In this document: piece after piece, positions 1-8,557 of the stretch
Layout of the letters: each line of letters starts with the position of its first letter
How positions within the stretch are numbered: position 1 is the stretch's first letter
Assembly (NCBI RefSeq): GCF_026427775.1
Contig: NZ_CP044532.1
Span: 4,650,001 to 4,714,000, forward strand
Reading direction: 5' to 3'
Length of the DNA stretch: 64,000 nt
From: Arthrobacter sp. CDRTa11
Lineage (GTDB): Bacteria > Actinomycetota > Actinomycetes > Actinomycetales > Micrococcaceae
The notes under the pieces: generated by a model
What the model was told of the DNA's origin: nothing
Databases searched by the model: none
The model's input: the letters and a program-made list of their open reading frames with translations, nothing else
Position numbers and translations under genes: made by a program

Positions 1-271
1 AGGGAAAATCCGAATTCAGGAAGAGCTTCCCGTACGCCAAGCTGGACCAGGTCGCCGGAAACAGTGACAGGGGGTCGCTTGCGGCGTCGGGTTCGGTCTT
101 AAATGAGGTGGCGAGGTTGATGAGAAACGGGAATATATAGACGACTGCCAGCGAAATGAGAGCAACGTAGGCCAGCCACATGAACTTTCCCTGGCGTTTC
201 CGGCGGCTCTTACCCGGCGGCGGGGATGCCGGGGTGGTGGTATCCGGCGTATCCGATATCAACGTGGTCAC
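1..271 (-). CDS. Sugar ABC transporter permease, MalG type (partial, N-terminal 90 residues)
   Basis: Only the N-terminal part is inside the window; the gene runs off the left edge. A GTG at 271 opens a frame whose first ~30 residues are polar and Pro/Thr-rich, followed by a basic patch and a membrane segment (LAYVALISLAVVYIFPFLI) and then the FKTE.D start of the first periplasmic loop, as in CUT1 permeases of the MalG type. The start overlaps the stop of the upstream permease in a GTGA, so the two are translationally coupled. It should form the membrane channel together with the MalF-type subunit at 268-1419. Substrate cannot be told from sequence. No ATPase gene is visible in this part of the cassette. 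Confidence 0.85.
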   Translation of the reverse strand, partial: MTTLISDTPDTTTPASPPPGKSRRKRQGKFMWLAYVALISLAVVYIFPFLINLATSFKTEPDAASDPLSLFPATWSSLAYGKLFLNSDFP

Positions 272-1419
272 AATGCTCTCCCCCGGCTCGGTTTTGGATT
301 CATTCGCTTACGGCGGGGCACAGAGTCACGCTCTCGGAGCAACACCCGCTGGATCACAGTGAAGACGATGATGATCGCGAACAGTATGAATGCGATGGCC
401 GCGCCCTGCCCCCATTGCTGATTGTTGAAAGCGGTGCTGAAGGAGAGGTACGCAGGGGTGATGGTGGTCTTGGCCGGGCCGCCCTGAGTTCCGGTGTAGA
501 TCTGGTCGAATATCTGCCACGTCCCGATCAAACCGAGCGTAATCACTGTAAAGAGCGTGGGGCGGAGCATGGGCAGGGTGACGTACCAGAAGCGCTGCCA
601 GCTGCTGGCGCCGTCGAGCATTGCCGCTTCTTCCAGCTCGCCCTGCAGGTTCTGCAAAGCTGCGATAAAGAGCAGCATGAACGTCCCGGAGGTGGTGAAG
701 ATGGCCATCAGGATAAAGGCGGACATGGCCGCCGACGGCCCGGAGAGCCAGTCCCACCAGCTCACGCCCAGGAGCGTTCCGGACTCCATCGCCGGGGGCG
801 GGCTGCCGATGCCAACCGCCTGCGCCAGGAGATGGAAAACCCCCGTCGGCTCCTGGAACCAGTTCGGACCTGTAACTCCCAGCAGGGACAGGAACTTGTT
901 CACAGCGCCTGTGGCATTGAACAGGAAGAGCCACAGGACCGTGATGGCAACCGTGCTGGTGACGGAGGGGAAGTAGAAGGCGGTCCGAAAGAATCCGCGC
1001 CCCTTCAGCATCCTGCCGTTGACCATCACGGCCAGGAACAAGGACACCATGGTCTGCAGCGGAACCACCAGCACCACGTAGTACAGGTTGTTCCGCAGGG
1101 CCGTTCCGAAGTCCCGTTCGGCCAGGCCACCGCCGGAAACGATCGCCTCGAAGTTCTTGGCGCCCACAAATTGCGTGCCGACGGCGAACGGACTGCCCCT
1201 TCCTGTCCAATCAGAAACGCTGACCCAGGCCGCCATGACCACAGGCAGGACCAGGAATACACCGAGGATGATAAGTACGGGAGCCGTGAAGAGCCACCCG
1301 GTGGTGGCGGTCTGGTTGCCCCTGCTTCCGGTCCTGCGCGTCCCGTTGCCGCGCATCCCGCTGCCGGATCCGGTTCTGCGGGTCCCGCCGGTGCGGGCAC
1401 TACGGGTCAGGATGCTCAC
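268..1419 (-). CDS. Sugar ABC transporter permease, MalF type
   Basis: A 383-residue integral membrane protein of the CUT1 (MalF/UgpA) class. After a Gly/Arg/Thr-rich cytoplasmic N-terminus (about 40 residues) there are six hydrophobic segments, and near the C-terminus the EAA-loop signature 'EEAAMLDGASSWQRFWYVTLP', which docks on the ATPase. It partners the MalG-type protein downstream and the binding protein upstream. The GTG start at 1419 overlaps the stop of the binding-protein gene (GTGA), and its own stop overlaps the next GTG, so binding protein, permease and permease form a tightly coupled operon. Family is certain; substrate is unknown, although the divergent glycosidase suggests an oligosaccharide. 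Confidence 0.92.
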   Translation of the reverse strand: MSILTRSARTGGTRRTGSGSGMRGNGTRRTGSRGNQTATTGWLFTAPVLIILGVFLVLPVVMAAWVSVSDWTGRGSPFAVGTQFVGAKNFEAIVSGGGLAERDFGTALRNNLYYVVLVVPLQTMVSLFLAVMVNGRMLKGRGFFRTAFYFPSVTSTVAITVLWLFLFNATGAVNKFLSLLGVTGPNWFQEPTGVFHLLAQAVGIGSPPPAMESGTLLGVSWWDWLSGPSAAMSAFILMAIFTTSGTFMLLFIAALQNLQGELEEAAMLDGASSWQRFWYVTLPMLRPTLFTVITLGLIGTWQIFDQIYTGTQGGPAKTTITPAYLSFSTAFNNQQWGQGAAIAFILFAIIIVFTVIQRVLLRERDSVPRRKRMNPKPSRGRAL

Positions 1420-2663
1420 TTTGACAGCGTCGCTGTCATTTCGGTCTGGATAGCATCCAGGATGGCTTTCGGATCTGACGCCTGCAGGGTTGCCAGTTTG
1501 GCGTTGAAGTCCTTGAGTACGTCGGCGGCGCCGGGCTGCGACGGGAGGGTCTGGGCATACTCGACGCCGGCGATGGAGGCTTCCTGCTCGGGGAACGCCT
1601 TCTTGAACTCGCTCTCTGCAGAAACAACCGAAGGCATAACACCAAAGGCCTTGGCGAATGTCATCTGGGTCTGGGTGCCGGTCAGCTGTTCAACCAATGC
1701 TTTTGCTGCTGGTTTGTTCTTGCTGTCCGCTGCGATGCCCCAGCAGTTGGTGAACTGGAGGGTACCCTTGCCCTTGGGACCGGCCGGCAGCTCTACGGTG
1801 CGGTACTTGATGGAAGGGAAGTCCTTGGACAGGGCCCCCGAGATCCAGTTGCCTTCGATCGTCATCGCGGAAAGCTGTTTGCCGAAGGCTTCGCCTCCCC
1901 AGCCTGCGCCCAAGTCAGAGGAGAACTTCGCTGATCCGTCGGTGAGCATTTTCTTGACGAAGGTCAGTGCCTTCACGTTCTCCGCGCTGTTGACGGTGGC
2001 TTTCTTACCGTCCGCGCTGAGCAGGGACCCGCCGGCCTGGGGGAAGAAGGCGGCAACGCGGGCAACTTCCGGGCTGAAGGAGAGGCCAACAGTATTGCCG
2101 GAAGTAAGCTTCTTGGCCGTCGCCTCGAGTTCGTCCCAGGTGGTGGGAACATCAGCATCGGTCAGGCCGGCGGCTTGCCACAAGTCATTGTTGATGACCA
2201 GGGACAGGGTGGAGGAATCCTTGGGCGCGCAGTAGAACTTCCCGTCATAGGTGAAGGCTTTGGTAAGGCTCGGCTGAAAATCGTCCTTGTTGGAAAGCGA
2301 GTCCGCATAGGGCTCAAGGGAACCGTTGGAGGCGTAGCCACTGAGCTGGTCCGGGGACAGATAGAAAACGTCTGCAGGCTTTCCCGAGGCAAAACCCTGG
2401 CTCAATTGCTGCGCCAAGTCTGACGCCACATTGACGGAGGCTTCGGTACCCGAGGTTTTGGACCATTCGGCAACGGCATCTTTTACTGACGTTGCCTCGG
2501 CATCACCGGAGGCGGCGATCAACACGGTGATCGGCCCGGAGCCCGCACCTGATGACTCTGGGGAAGAACTGGCGAAGCCAGAACCGCAGGCGGTCAGGCT
2601 CAGGGCTCCGGTCAGGCAAATGGTGATCGCTGCTGCGAGGCGTGAAGCGCGTGGTGTTTTCAT
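1416..2663 (-). CDS. Sugar ABC transporter substrate-binding lipoprotein
   Basis: Extracellular solute-binding protein family 1, 415 residues from the chosen ATG at 2663. That start gives a compact signal peptide (MKTPRASRLAAA...) ending in the lipobox LTAC, so the mature protein is a lipid-anchored receptor. An upstream in-frame ATG at 2711 would add 16 polar residues before the signal and has no better ribosome site; AGAGGA precedes 2663. The body has the usual two-lobed SBP pattern with 'TTWDELEATAKKL' and a C-terminal 'LDAIQTEM' stretch. First gene of an operon with the two permeases; its promoter should lie in 2664-3046, where two palindromic operators sit. Confidence 0.92.
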   Translation of the reverse strand: MKTPRASRLAAAITICLTGALSLTACGSGFASSSPESSGAGSGPITVLIAASGDAEATSVKDAVAEWSKTSGTEASVNVASDLAQQLSQGFASGKPADVFYLSPDQLSGYASNGSLEPYADSLSNKDDFQPSLTKAFTYDGKFYCAPKDSSTLSLVINNDLWQAAGLTDADVPTTWDELEATAKKLTSGNTVGLSFSPEVARVAAFFPQAGGSLLSADGKKATVNSAENVKALTFVKKMLTDGSAKFSSDLGAGWGGEAFGKQLSAMTIEGNWISGALSKDFPSIKYRTVELPAGPKGKGTLQFTNCWGIAADSKNKPAAKALVEQLTGTQTQMTFAKAFGVMPSVVSAESEFKKAFPEQEASIAGVEYAQTLPSQPGAADVLKDFNAKLATLQASDPKAILDAIQTEMTATLSK

Positions 2664-2838
2664 TCGTTGGGATCCTCTGCTTCGTTGGAAGGCGTCCGTC
2701 AATGGGCGCACTGAAAGTACTTGCGTGTTCTTCGGGGTCAGCAGTCGCCTGTGGGCGGGCTGCCAAGGTGCCCTCCGCCGTCGGGCAGTGAACGCCGCGA
2801 TGGAAGCCGGTGAACTGGTGCCGAAAGGTAAAGGGGCT

Positions 2839-2884
2839 TTTGATCGATCAAATTTTGCTGTAAAACTGTATTTGAACGATCAAA
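2839..2884. promoter_or_regulatory. Tandem operator pair TTTGATCGATCAAA / TTTGAACGATCAAA in a divergent promoter region
   Basis: A perfect 14-bp palindrome TTTGATCGATCAAA lies at 2839-2852 and a copy differing at one base, TTTGAACGATCAAA, at 2871-2884. Their starts are 32 bp apart, about three helical turns, so a dimeric regulator could bind both on one DNA face. They sit between the divergently transcribed binding-protein gene (start 2663) and glycosidase gene (start 3047). No regulator gene for them lies in this part of the window; it may be beyond the left edge. The rest of 2664-3046 shows no convincing gene. Confidence 0.6.
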
Positions 2885-3046
2885 CTGGTGTTTCACCATG
2901 ATGGTTGTGAGTTCTGCCACTGTCAAGGCCTGGAGATCAACAATGAGTGAGCCTGGAATCTGCGCTCACTTGGACCGGCGAATTTCGATCTCGCACCCGT
3001 AGTACGTCCCACAGCAAAATTCCGCCCGCGCGGTCAAGGAGTATCA

Positions 3047-5080
3047 ATGAACAACCGGCAGCCCTTCCTGCACGACCTGAATGTCCTCCTGGCCGCTCCT
3101 ATGCAGGTCTGGTCCGGGCATGATGGACAGCTGCGGCGAAGCGGCGGTGTCCAGGGGATCTACTGCGCGGATACCAGGGTCATCGATGAGGCTGTTCTTA
3201 CCGTCAATGGCGAGGAACCGGAACCTGTCGGCTCATCCTCGGCTCAGGGCCATATTGTTTCCTTCCAGGCCCTCATCCGGACCCTCGGAAGCGAAAATCC
3301 CGATCCGCTGGTCAGCCTGACCCGCCGCCGCAGTATCTCCACGGATCGTGTCAGCGAGGAAATCATCCTGCGGTCCGATCTGAGCAAGCCCGTCACAGCG
3401 GTGGTTGAGATGGTACTCGGGTCCGATTTTTCACCCCTGGAGTCGGTCAAGGCCGGCGGCAGGGCCCACCCAGTCCTGCCCGAACTCAGGGGCGACGCGT
3501 GGCAGGCAGCCGCGGAAGGTGTCACTTCGCTGATCAGCGGTCCTGGAGCCCAGGTTGAACGGCACAACAGTCAGCTCCGCCTTCGGTGGGACGTGAGGAT
3601 TCCGGCCCGGGGTACCGTCCGGGTTGGCTGGGACGTGCAGGCTAAAGACAGTCTGGCCCCCTTCGTTGCGGCAGAGCAGAGCGCTCCACCGGCCTTCCGC
3701 GTCCGCGCCGATGACCGACGCCTCACAGCACTGGCAGAAAGGGCACTCGCGGACCTCCAGGGTTTGCGAATGTCCCCTGTTTCCGCTCCCCAGGACGCAT
3801 TTCTAGCGGCCGGGGCCCCCTGGTTCTTCACGTTGTTCGGGCGGGACTCCCTGATCGCGGCCGAGATGCTGCTCCCGGTGGACCCGTCGCTGGCAGCCGG
3901 CACCCTGCGCACACTGGCTGCCCGTCAGGGCACCCAGAACGATCCCCTGACGGCTGAGCAACCAGGGAAGATCCTTCACGAAGTGCGCCGCGGTGAGCTC
4001 CGTATGCCGGCTGACGCCAGCAATGGTGAAATCCGGCTTCCGCCCGTCTACTTCGGCACGGTGGACGCCACCCTGCTCTGGATTTCCCTTCTTCACGACG
4101 CCTGGAAATGGGGCATGCCGGAAGAGGAAGTCAAGGACCTGATCGGCAACCTGGAAGTAGCCCTGCTCTGGCTCCGGGACTGGGCGGACCCGGACGGCGA
4201 CGGCTTCCTTGAGTACATCGACGAGACAGGATACGGCCTGGCCAACCAGGGCTGGAAGGACTCCGCTGACTCCATCCGCTGGAGCGACGGTTCGCTGGCC
4301 ACCGGTCCCATTGCCCTGGCGGAGGTCCAGGGATATGCCTACCAGGCTGCCACCAACGCAGCGGATCTGCTGGACGCGTTCGGGCTCCCCGGCGCACAGG
4401 AATGGCGGGATTACGCCGAAGAGATGGCCCTCAATTTCCGGGAGGCCTTCTGGTGCCGGGACGAACTGGGCCCTTACCCTGCGATAGCACTGGACGTGGA
4501 CAAGCGGCCGGTGGACGGTGTGGCCAGCAATATGGGCCACCTCCTTGGCACCGGAATCCTGAATGCGGAAGAGAGCGAGCTTGTTGCACACAGGATCATG
4601 CACCCCACCATGTTTTCCGGCTATGGAGTCAGGACCTTGGACACCGGGAACGGCGCCTACTGGCCGCTGCGCTACCACTCGGGTTCCGTGTGGGCCCATG
4701 ACACCGCCATGACCCTGGCCGGCCTGACCAAAGCCGGCTATGCGGACCAGGCAGCCCTGCTTGCAGCCGGACTGATGGACGCAGCCGAAATCTTCGACTA
4801 CCGGTTGCCGGAGCTGTTCTCGGGCCACAGCCAAGGCCAAGGCGGGCCCCAGCCTTACCCGGCGTCGTGCCGTCCCCAGGCCTGGGCTGCAGCGTCGGCA
4901 ATCCCCCTGATGCTGGCAATCCTTGGCCTGACCCCGCAGGGGCCCGGACTCCTGCCCAGTGTTTCCGCCCGTGTGCCGGCACCGTTTGGTGCTTGCACAT
5001 TCGACGGGCTTCAGGCCGGCGGGCTGTCCTTCACCGTGGACGTTGACCGACACGGCGGTACCACCGTTATTCCTGCCTGA
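3047..5080 (+). CDS. Glycogen debranching-type glycosidase (amylo-alpha-1,6-glucosidase family)
   Basis: A 677-residue cytosolic protein. Residues ~10-200 match the glycogen-debranching N-terminal domain (start LNVLLAAPMQVWSGHDG, then a 'CADTRVIDE' strand), and residues ~220-640 look like the (alpha/alpha)6 catalytic barrel of GH63/GH133-like enzymes, with FTLFGRDSL, 'NQGWKDSADSI' and 'YWPLRYHSGSVWAHD' motifs carrying likely acid/base residues. Preceded by AAGGAG seven bases before the ATG. It faces a sugar transporter operon across two shared operators, so I infer that it hydrolyses an imported oligosaccharide rather than storage glycogen. No signal peptide. Exact specificity (alpha-1,6-glucosyl, rhamnosyl or other) is open. 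Confidence 0.85.
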   Translation: MNNRQPFLHDLNVLLAAPMQVWSGHDGQLRRSGGVQGIYCADTRVIDEAVLTVNGEEPEPVGSSSAQGHIVSFQALIRTLGSENPDPLVSLTRRRSISTDRVSEEIILRSDLSKPVTAVVEMVLGSDFSPLESVKAGGRAHPVLPELRGDAWQAAAEGVTSLISGPGAQVERHNSQLRLRWDVRIPARGTVRVGWDVQAKDSLAPFVAAEQSAPPAFRVRADDRRLTALAERALADLQGLRMSPVSAPQDAFLAAGAPWFFTLFGRDSLIAAEMLLPVDPSLAAGTLRTLAARQGTQNDPLTAEQPGKILHEVRRGELRMPADASNGEIRLPPVYFGTVDATLLWISLLHDAWKWGMPEEEVKDLIGNLEVALLWLRDWADPDGDGFLEYIDETGYGLANQGWKDSADSIRWSDGSLATGPIALAEVQGYAYQAATNAADLLDAFGLPGAQEWRDYAEEMALNFREAFWCRDELGPYPAIALDVDKRPVDGVASNMGHLLGTGILNAEESELVAHRIMHPTMFSGYGVRTLDTGNGAYWPLRYHSGSVWAHDTAMTLAGLTKAGYADQAALLAAGLMDAAEIFDYRLPELFSGHSQGQGGPQPYPASCRPQAWAAASAIPLMLAILGLTPQGPGLLPSVSARVPAPFGACTFDGLQAGGLSFTVDVDRHGGTTVIPA

Positions 5081-5189
5081 CACTGCTTTTTAACTTTTGA
5101 TCTGATCTTGACGGAACCCTTCGGAACCCATGCGCTTGGCGGTTCAGTCTTGAAGCATAAGACCACCAGCTGCGGGGAAGCAGGAAGTC

Positions 5190-5663
5190 ATGGGAAGCGA
5201 ATCAGCTCTTCGAGAAGTAACAGCTGTGGGAGGCGTGATTACGGATCAACATCCGCTCGACTTCCACACCTTGGGGCTAGCGGGCTGCATTGACCGGCTC
5301 ACAGCGCCCCTCCGTCAGCAAGGCACCGCGGTCCGCTGGGACACTCCACACTGGGGCATCGAGATCCCGGCGAACTGCGCGTCCCTGCTGTACCAGTCGG
5401 CCCGGGAGGCGTTGAGTAATTCCCTGAAGTACTCAGACGCCTCCGAGCTCACCATCCAGCTCGCCGCGGTGGACCACGGCATTCGCCTGGTAGTGGCCGA
5501 CGACGGTTCGGGCTTTGACAGCAGGATCGCCATCAGCGGCAGGCACCACGGATATGGCTTGCGGCTGATGTCAGTGGCAGTCCACGAGGCCGGAGGCAGT
5601 GTTGACATCTGCTCCAGTCCGGGACGCGGCACCTGCGTAACAGTCACCCTTCCGCTGGACTAA
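5190..5663 (+). CDS. Orphan histidine-kinase-like ATPase domain protein
   Basis: A 157-residue protein that is only the C-terminal part of a NarL-system sensor kinase. It starts a few residues before the 'HPLDFHTLGL' helix and contains the N box (REALSNSLKYSDA), G1 box (VVADDGSGFD) and G2 box (GYGLRLMS) of the HATPase_c fold. There is no sensor, membrane segment or phospho-accepting HisKA_3 helix, and the 109 bases before it do not encode one. Either it acts as a stand-alone ATP-binding partner or it is the remnant of a kinase. No response regulator is adjacent. GGAAG lies just before the chosen ATG. Confidence 0.7.
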   Translation: MGSESALREVTAVGGVITDQHPLDFHTLGLAGCIDRLTAPLRQQGTAVRWDTPHWGIEIPANCASLLYQSAREALSNSLKYSDASELTIQLAAVDHGIRLVVADDGSGFDSRIAISGRHHGYGLRLMSVAVHEAGGSVDICSSPGRGTCVTVTLPLD

Positions 5664-5715
5664 GTCATGTGCAGGCTCCCCGTCCAGCGCCTCCTCCGTC
5701 ACACCAACCTGTGCG

Positions 5716-6327
5716 TCAGCGCGACAGCTTCTCCCTGTCCGGCTCCAGGTCACCGATGTGGCCAGGTGCGTTGGCCGCAAGGACCCGCTGGACAAAGGCG
5801 CAGTATTCCTCCATGTAGTGACTCAGGAATTTGGCTGTGGACTCGTCCTTGACCTCGCCGTCCTCAGCGAAGACGTTGGCATTGAACTTGACGTAGGCCT
5901 CCGGGGCATTGAGCTGCGGTGCATCCAGGAAGCTCAGCACGCTGCGCATGGAGGATTGCATCACCGCCGTGCCGATGCCACCTGGTGACGCGCCGATGAT
6001 GCCGGTGGGTTTACGGGCGAAGGAGTTCGTGCCCCAGGGGCGGGACCCCCAGTCGATGGCATTCTTCAGCGCGCCGGGAATGGACCGGTTGTACTCGGGC
6101 GAGACAAAGAGGATGCCATCCGACCCCTCAATGGCTTCCTTGAGGGCACGGCCTTCAGGCGGGAAATCCGCATCGTAGTCGTAGCTGTAGAGCGGCAGGT
6201 CCTTGATGGCGATCTCTGTAAATTCCAGATCGGCCGGAGCCAGTTTGATCAGGGCCTTGGACAGAGTCCTATTAATAGAGCCAGTTGCCAGGCTGCCGAC
6301 GAAGTATCCGATCTTGTGCGTTGCCAT
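5716..6327 (-). CDS. NADPH-dependent FMN reductase (flavodoxin-like quinone/azo reductase family)
   Basis: A 203-residue flavodoxin-fold oxidoreductase. It opens with the FMN phosphate loop 'GSLATGSINR', continues with the 'FVSPEYNRSIPGALKNAID' segment typical of NADPH-dependent FMN reductases such as ArsH, YieF/ChrR and azoreductase, and has 'GIIGASPGGIG' in the third loop. The family moves two electrons from NAD(P)H through FMN to quinones, azo dyes or metals. The true start is the ATG at 6327, preceded by GGAAGG; a longer frame to 6945 upstream is non-homologous read-through. Single gene, converging with the ATPase-domain gene. Confidence 0.88.
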   Translation of the reverse strand: MATHKIGYFVGSLATGSINRTLSKALIKLAPADLEFTEIAIKDLPLYSYDYDADFPPEGRALKEAIEGSDGILFVSPEYNRSIPGALKNAIDWGSRPWGTNSFARKPTGIIGASPGGIGTAVMQSSMRSVLSFLDAPQLNAPEAYVKFNANVFAEDGEVKDESTAKFLSHYMEEYCAFVQRVLAANAPGHIGDLEPDREKLSR

Positions 6328-6522
6328 AACAATCCTTCCAACAGCCCGCGGAAAAGGGGGCTGGGTACTGGTTGGTGAACGGTTGATAGAGGCGCAGTGC
6401 ACCACCCAGTCCAGCACAGAACGTCTCACCCGGCCAGAGGTTGATGAGGTGCTTGACAGCCTGCAGTTGGGGGCGCTGAATGAAGCTGACCGAAGATTTC
6501 CAGCACACTCCGGGAGCAGGGC

Positions 6523-6705
6523 ATGACTGACAAACCAGAGGCGACAGAGCGCATCCACAACGAGGCTCCGGCAGAAGGAGACCTCGACGCCGACCCCACT
6601 GATCTCCGGATGCACTCCCAGGATCCTGCCGAAGGCGCCGACTTCCCGAACATGGACTTCCCGACCACTGACACCGGACAGGCAGAGCCCACTTCCGGCC
6701 GTTAG
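6523..6705 (+). CDS. Small acidic hypothetical protein
   Basis: A 60-residue hydrophilic protein rich in Asp, Glu, Pro and Thr, with no hydrophobic stretch, so probably cytosolic and disordered. A GGGAGCAGGG purine-rich site directly precedes the ATG. I recognise no family. Codon use is strongly GC-biased at third positions as in neighbouring genes, which favours a real gene. It converges with the acetyltransferase gene downstream. Confidence 0.5.
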   Translation: MTDKPEATERIHNEAPAEGDLDADPTDLRMHSQDPAEGADFPNMDFPTTDTGQAEPTSGR

Positions 6706-6787
6706 CGTCTGGGGCGCTTCGTTGGGCCCGGCGCCAGAGGCCTGACCCGCGCGACGCGCGCGGCGACGTACAGCCGGCGACGGACGG

Positions 6788-7288
6788 CTACTGACCCGCC
6801 TCCCGGACCATCCGCATCTCCGGCAGCCCGTACCAGTCCGGCGGCAACAATTTATGCGTGCCGTCGGGGCGAAAACCGTGCTTGCCATAGAAAGCGCGGG
6901 CGCGCGGGTTGTCTTCAAGCACCCACAGGTAGGCGGGAGCAACACCTACTGCGGCCTCCAGCAGCGCCCGGCCCAGGCCGGTTCCGTGCGCATGCCGCAG
7001 CGTGTAGAGGGAGTAGAGTTCCAGGCCGTGTGGATGGTCCGGGTCACGGCCGGGTCCGGCGTCGGCCAGCCCCACCACCTGATCACCTGGATCCAGCGCG
7101 ATAAGCCGCGGCTCCGGGACCGCAAGGTAGGATCGGCGCCGTTCGATGCGCTCCGGAATGCTGGCACGGCGGGCGGCGAAAAAGTCCGCAGGAAGCAAGT
7201 GCGAGTAGCACTCCTCGTGGGCCAGCGTATGCATCCGGACCACGGCCTCGGCGTCCTCAGGAGTGGCCTGACGGATTCTGTACTCCAT
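6788..7288 (-). CDS. GNAT family N-acetyltransferase
   Basis: A 166-residue GNAT-fold protein. The N-terminus 'YRIRQATPEDAEAV' is the usual first strand and helix, the acetyl-CoA site is 'HAHGTGLGRALLEAAV' (Q/RxxGxG/A type), and 'NPRARAFYGKHGF' is the C-terminal motif. Acceptor unknown. The ATG at 7288 is chosen because the GNAT homology begins there; an upstream extension to 7528 is non-homologous. A TAGGCT -10-like hexamer ends eight bases before this ATG, suggesting a very short leader. Convergent with the small acidic protein gene. Confidence 0.85.
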   Translation of the reverse strand: MEYRIRQATPEDAEAVVRMHTLAHEECYSHLLPADFFAARRASIPERIERRRSYLAVPEPRLIALDPGDQVVGLADAGPGRDPDHPHGLELYSLYTLRHAHGTGLGRALLEAAVGVAPAYLWVLEDNPRARAFYGKHGFRPDGTHKLLPPDWYGLPEMRMVREAGQ

Positions 7289-7478
7289 AAAATCCAAGCC
7301 TAGCCCGGCAGCCGGGAGGCCCTCAAAGGAGGCGCCCCGGAACCCAGCCTCGAAGCAATTGGCGAGTCCCGGCGTCGTACATTTGCTCTGGCCGCAGGCT
7401 TCCTCCGGAAGGTATGGTAAGCATGCTGATGAATTATTGCATGCCTCATCAGCTCCGGTTCCAGTCGAAGGAGACATC

Positions 7479-8408
7479 GTGAGCACGAAGGTGGAAAAAC
7501 GCATTCTGGTGAACGTGCCGGTGAGCACGGCCTACAACCAATGGACCCAATTCGAGGACTTTCCGCACTTCATGGGCGGCGTCAAAAGCGTGACGCAACT
7601 GACTGACGACCGCCTGGAATGGGTGGCCGAGATCGGCGGCATTCGCCGGCAATGGACGGCCAAAATCCTGGAACAGATCCCGGACCGCAAGGTGGCCTGG
7701 GCTGCCACGGAAGGGGCCACCAATGCCGGAGCCGTGGAGTTCGAAGACGTGGGCGGGGGCCAGACCTCGCTGCGGCTGACCATCGAATATGAGCCAGAGG
7801 GCATCATCGAGAAGGTGGGCGACAAGCTCCACGTCGTGGAGCGGCAGGCCGAGGCGGACCTGAAGCGGTTCAAGGAGTTCATCGAGGACGAACGGTATGC
7901 CAGCGGCGCCTGGCGGGGCACGGTGAATGAGGGGGCCACCGTTGGCACCCCGGGCGTTGAGGACGCGGCGGCATCCCGCGGCGATTCAGGCAAGGCCGGG
8001 GTCTCGGGCAAGATGGCCGCAGCTGCCGGGGTGGCAGCCGCAGCGGGCGCAGCGGCAGCCATGGCCGCCGGCGGCAACAAGGGCGAGACTGCCGCAGCCG
8101 ACGAAACCGTGACGCCAACCGCTCCCGGGGAGCCGGTCACCGTCACGCCGCTGACGACGGACCCCACCACCACAGGCACCACAACCTCCGGCACGACGGC
8201 GGCAGCCGGCTCCACCGGTTCGGTCGCCGACCTGGGCGATGACAGGATCGGGCACGCCTTCGACCAGACCAACGGACTGGTGGACACGACGGGGGAATCC
8301 GATGAGACGGTTGAGGGTGAAAACCTGAGCGCCGGTGAGCGCCGGGAGAACGACCGCAGGCCCGACGGCGGCCTTCCGCCCGTGGCAGGCGGCCTCGGCC
8401 AGCACTGA
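7479..8408 (+). CDS. SRPBCC (START-like) protein with long low-complexity tail, copy 1
   Basis: 309 residues from the GTG at 7479, which has AAGGAG at a good distance. Residues 1-~150 form a SRPBCC/polyketide-cyclase-like fold (STKVEKRILVNVPVSTAYN, WTQFEDFPHFMGGV), the class that binds small hydrophobic ligands. Residues ~165-260 are Ala/Gly/Thr/Pro-rich and look disordered. The last ~50 residues regain conserved sequence (HAFDQTNGLVDTTGESDETVEG) that is repeated in the next gene. A further upstream ATG at 7359 would add a non-conserved N-terminus. Copy 2 follows at 8558; the two are paralogues by tandem duplication. Function unknown; in actinobacteria such proteins are often envelope- or stress-associated. 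Confidence 0.82.
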   Translation: MSTKVEKRILVNVPVSTAYNQWTQFEDFPHFMGGVKSVTQLTDDRLEWVAEIGGIRRQWTAKILEQIPDRKVAWAATEGATNAGAVEFEDVGGGQTSLRLTIEYEPEGIIEKVGDKLHVVERQAEADLKRFKEFIEDERYASGAWRGTVNEGATVGTPGVEDAAASRGDSGKAGVSGKMAAAAGVAAAAGAAAAMAAGGNKGETAAADETVTPTAPGEPVTVTPLTTDPTTTGTTTSGTTAAAGSTGSVADLGDDRIGHAFDQTNGLVDTTGESDETVEGENLSAGERRENDRRPDGGLPPVAGGLGQH

Positions 8409-8472
8409 GTGAGCGGTCGCCGTCGGGCTCTGCTGATTGCAGCGCCCTGAGAGCGGCCCTGCCCCGCTTGGA

Positions 8473-8509
8473 CGGCCCTGCCCCGCACCGCTTATGCGGG
8501 CCAGGGCCG
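8473..8509 (+). terminator. Hairpin terminator after SRPBCC copy 1
   Basis: A 15-bp stem with one mismatch (8473-8487 with 8495-8509) and a 7-base loop CCGCTTA. The same stem-loop type, with nearly the same loop, closes copy 2, so the terminator was duplicated with the gene. Confidence 0.7.
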
Positions 8510-8557
8510 CTCCTGCGGGTTTCTTCGTCAGATTCACGTCACGTGTAAGGAGACGTT

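Noticed and set aside
226..2235. 669-residue frame on + strand opposite the first transporter operon
   Set aside because: It is the complement of two well-supported genes (permease and binding protein); low-complexity, no domain, created by GC-rich third positions.
3803..5083. 426-residue frame on - strand under the glycosidase
   Set aside because: Shadow of the debranching-type enzyme, which has strong motifs and a ribosome site.
6383..6526. 48-codon frame ending in the ATG of the small acidic protein gene, with TTG start
   Set aside because: The residues near its end look protein-like, but the start is weak, there is no ribosome site and it is short; noted as possible remnant only.
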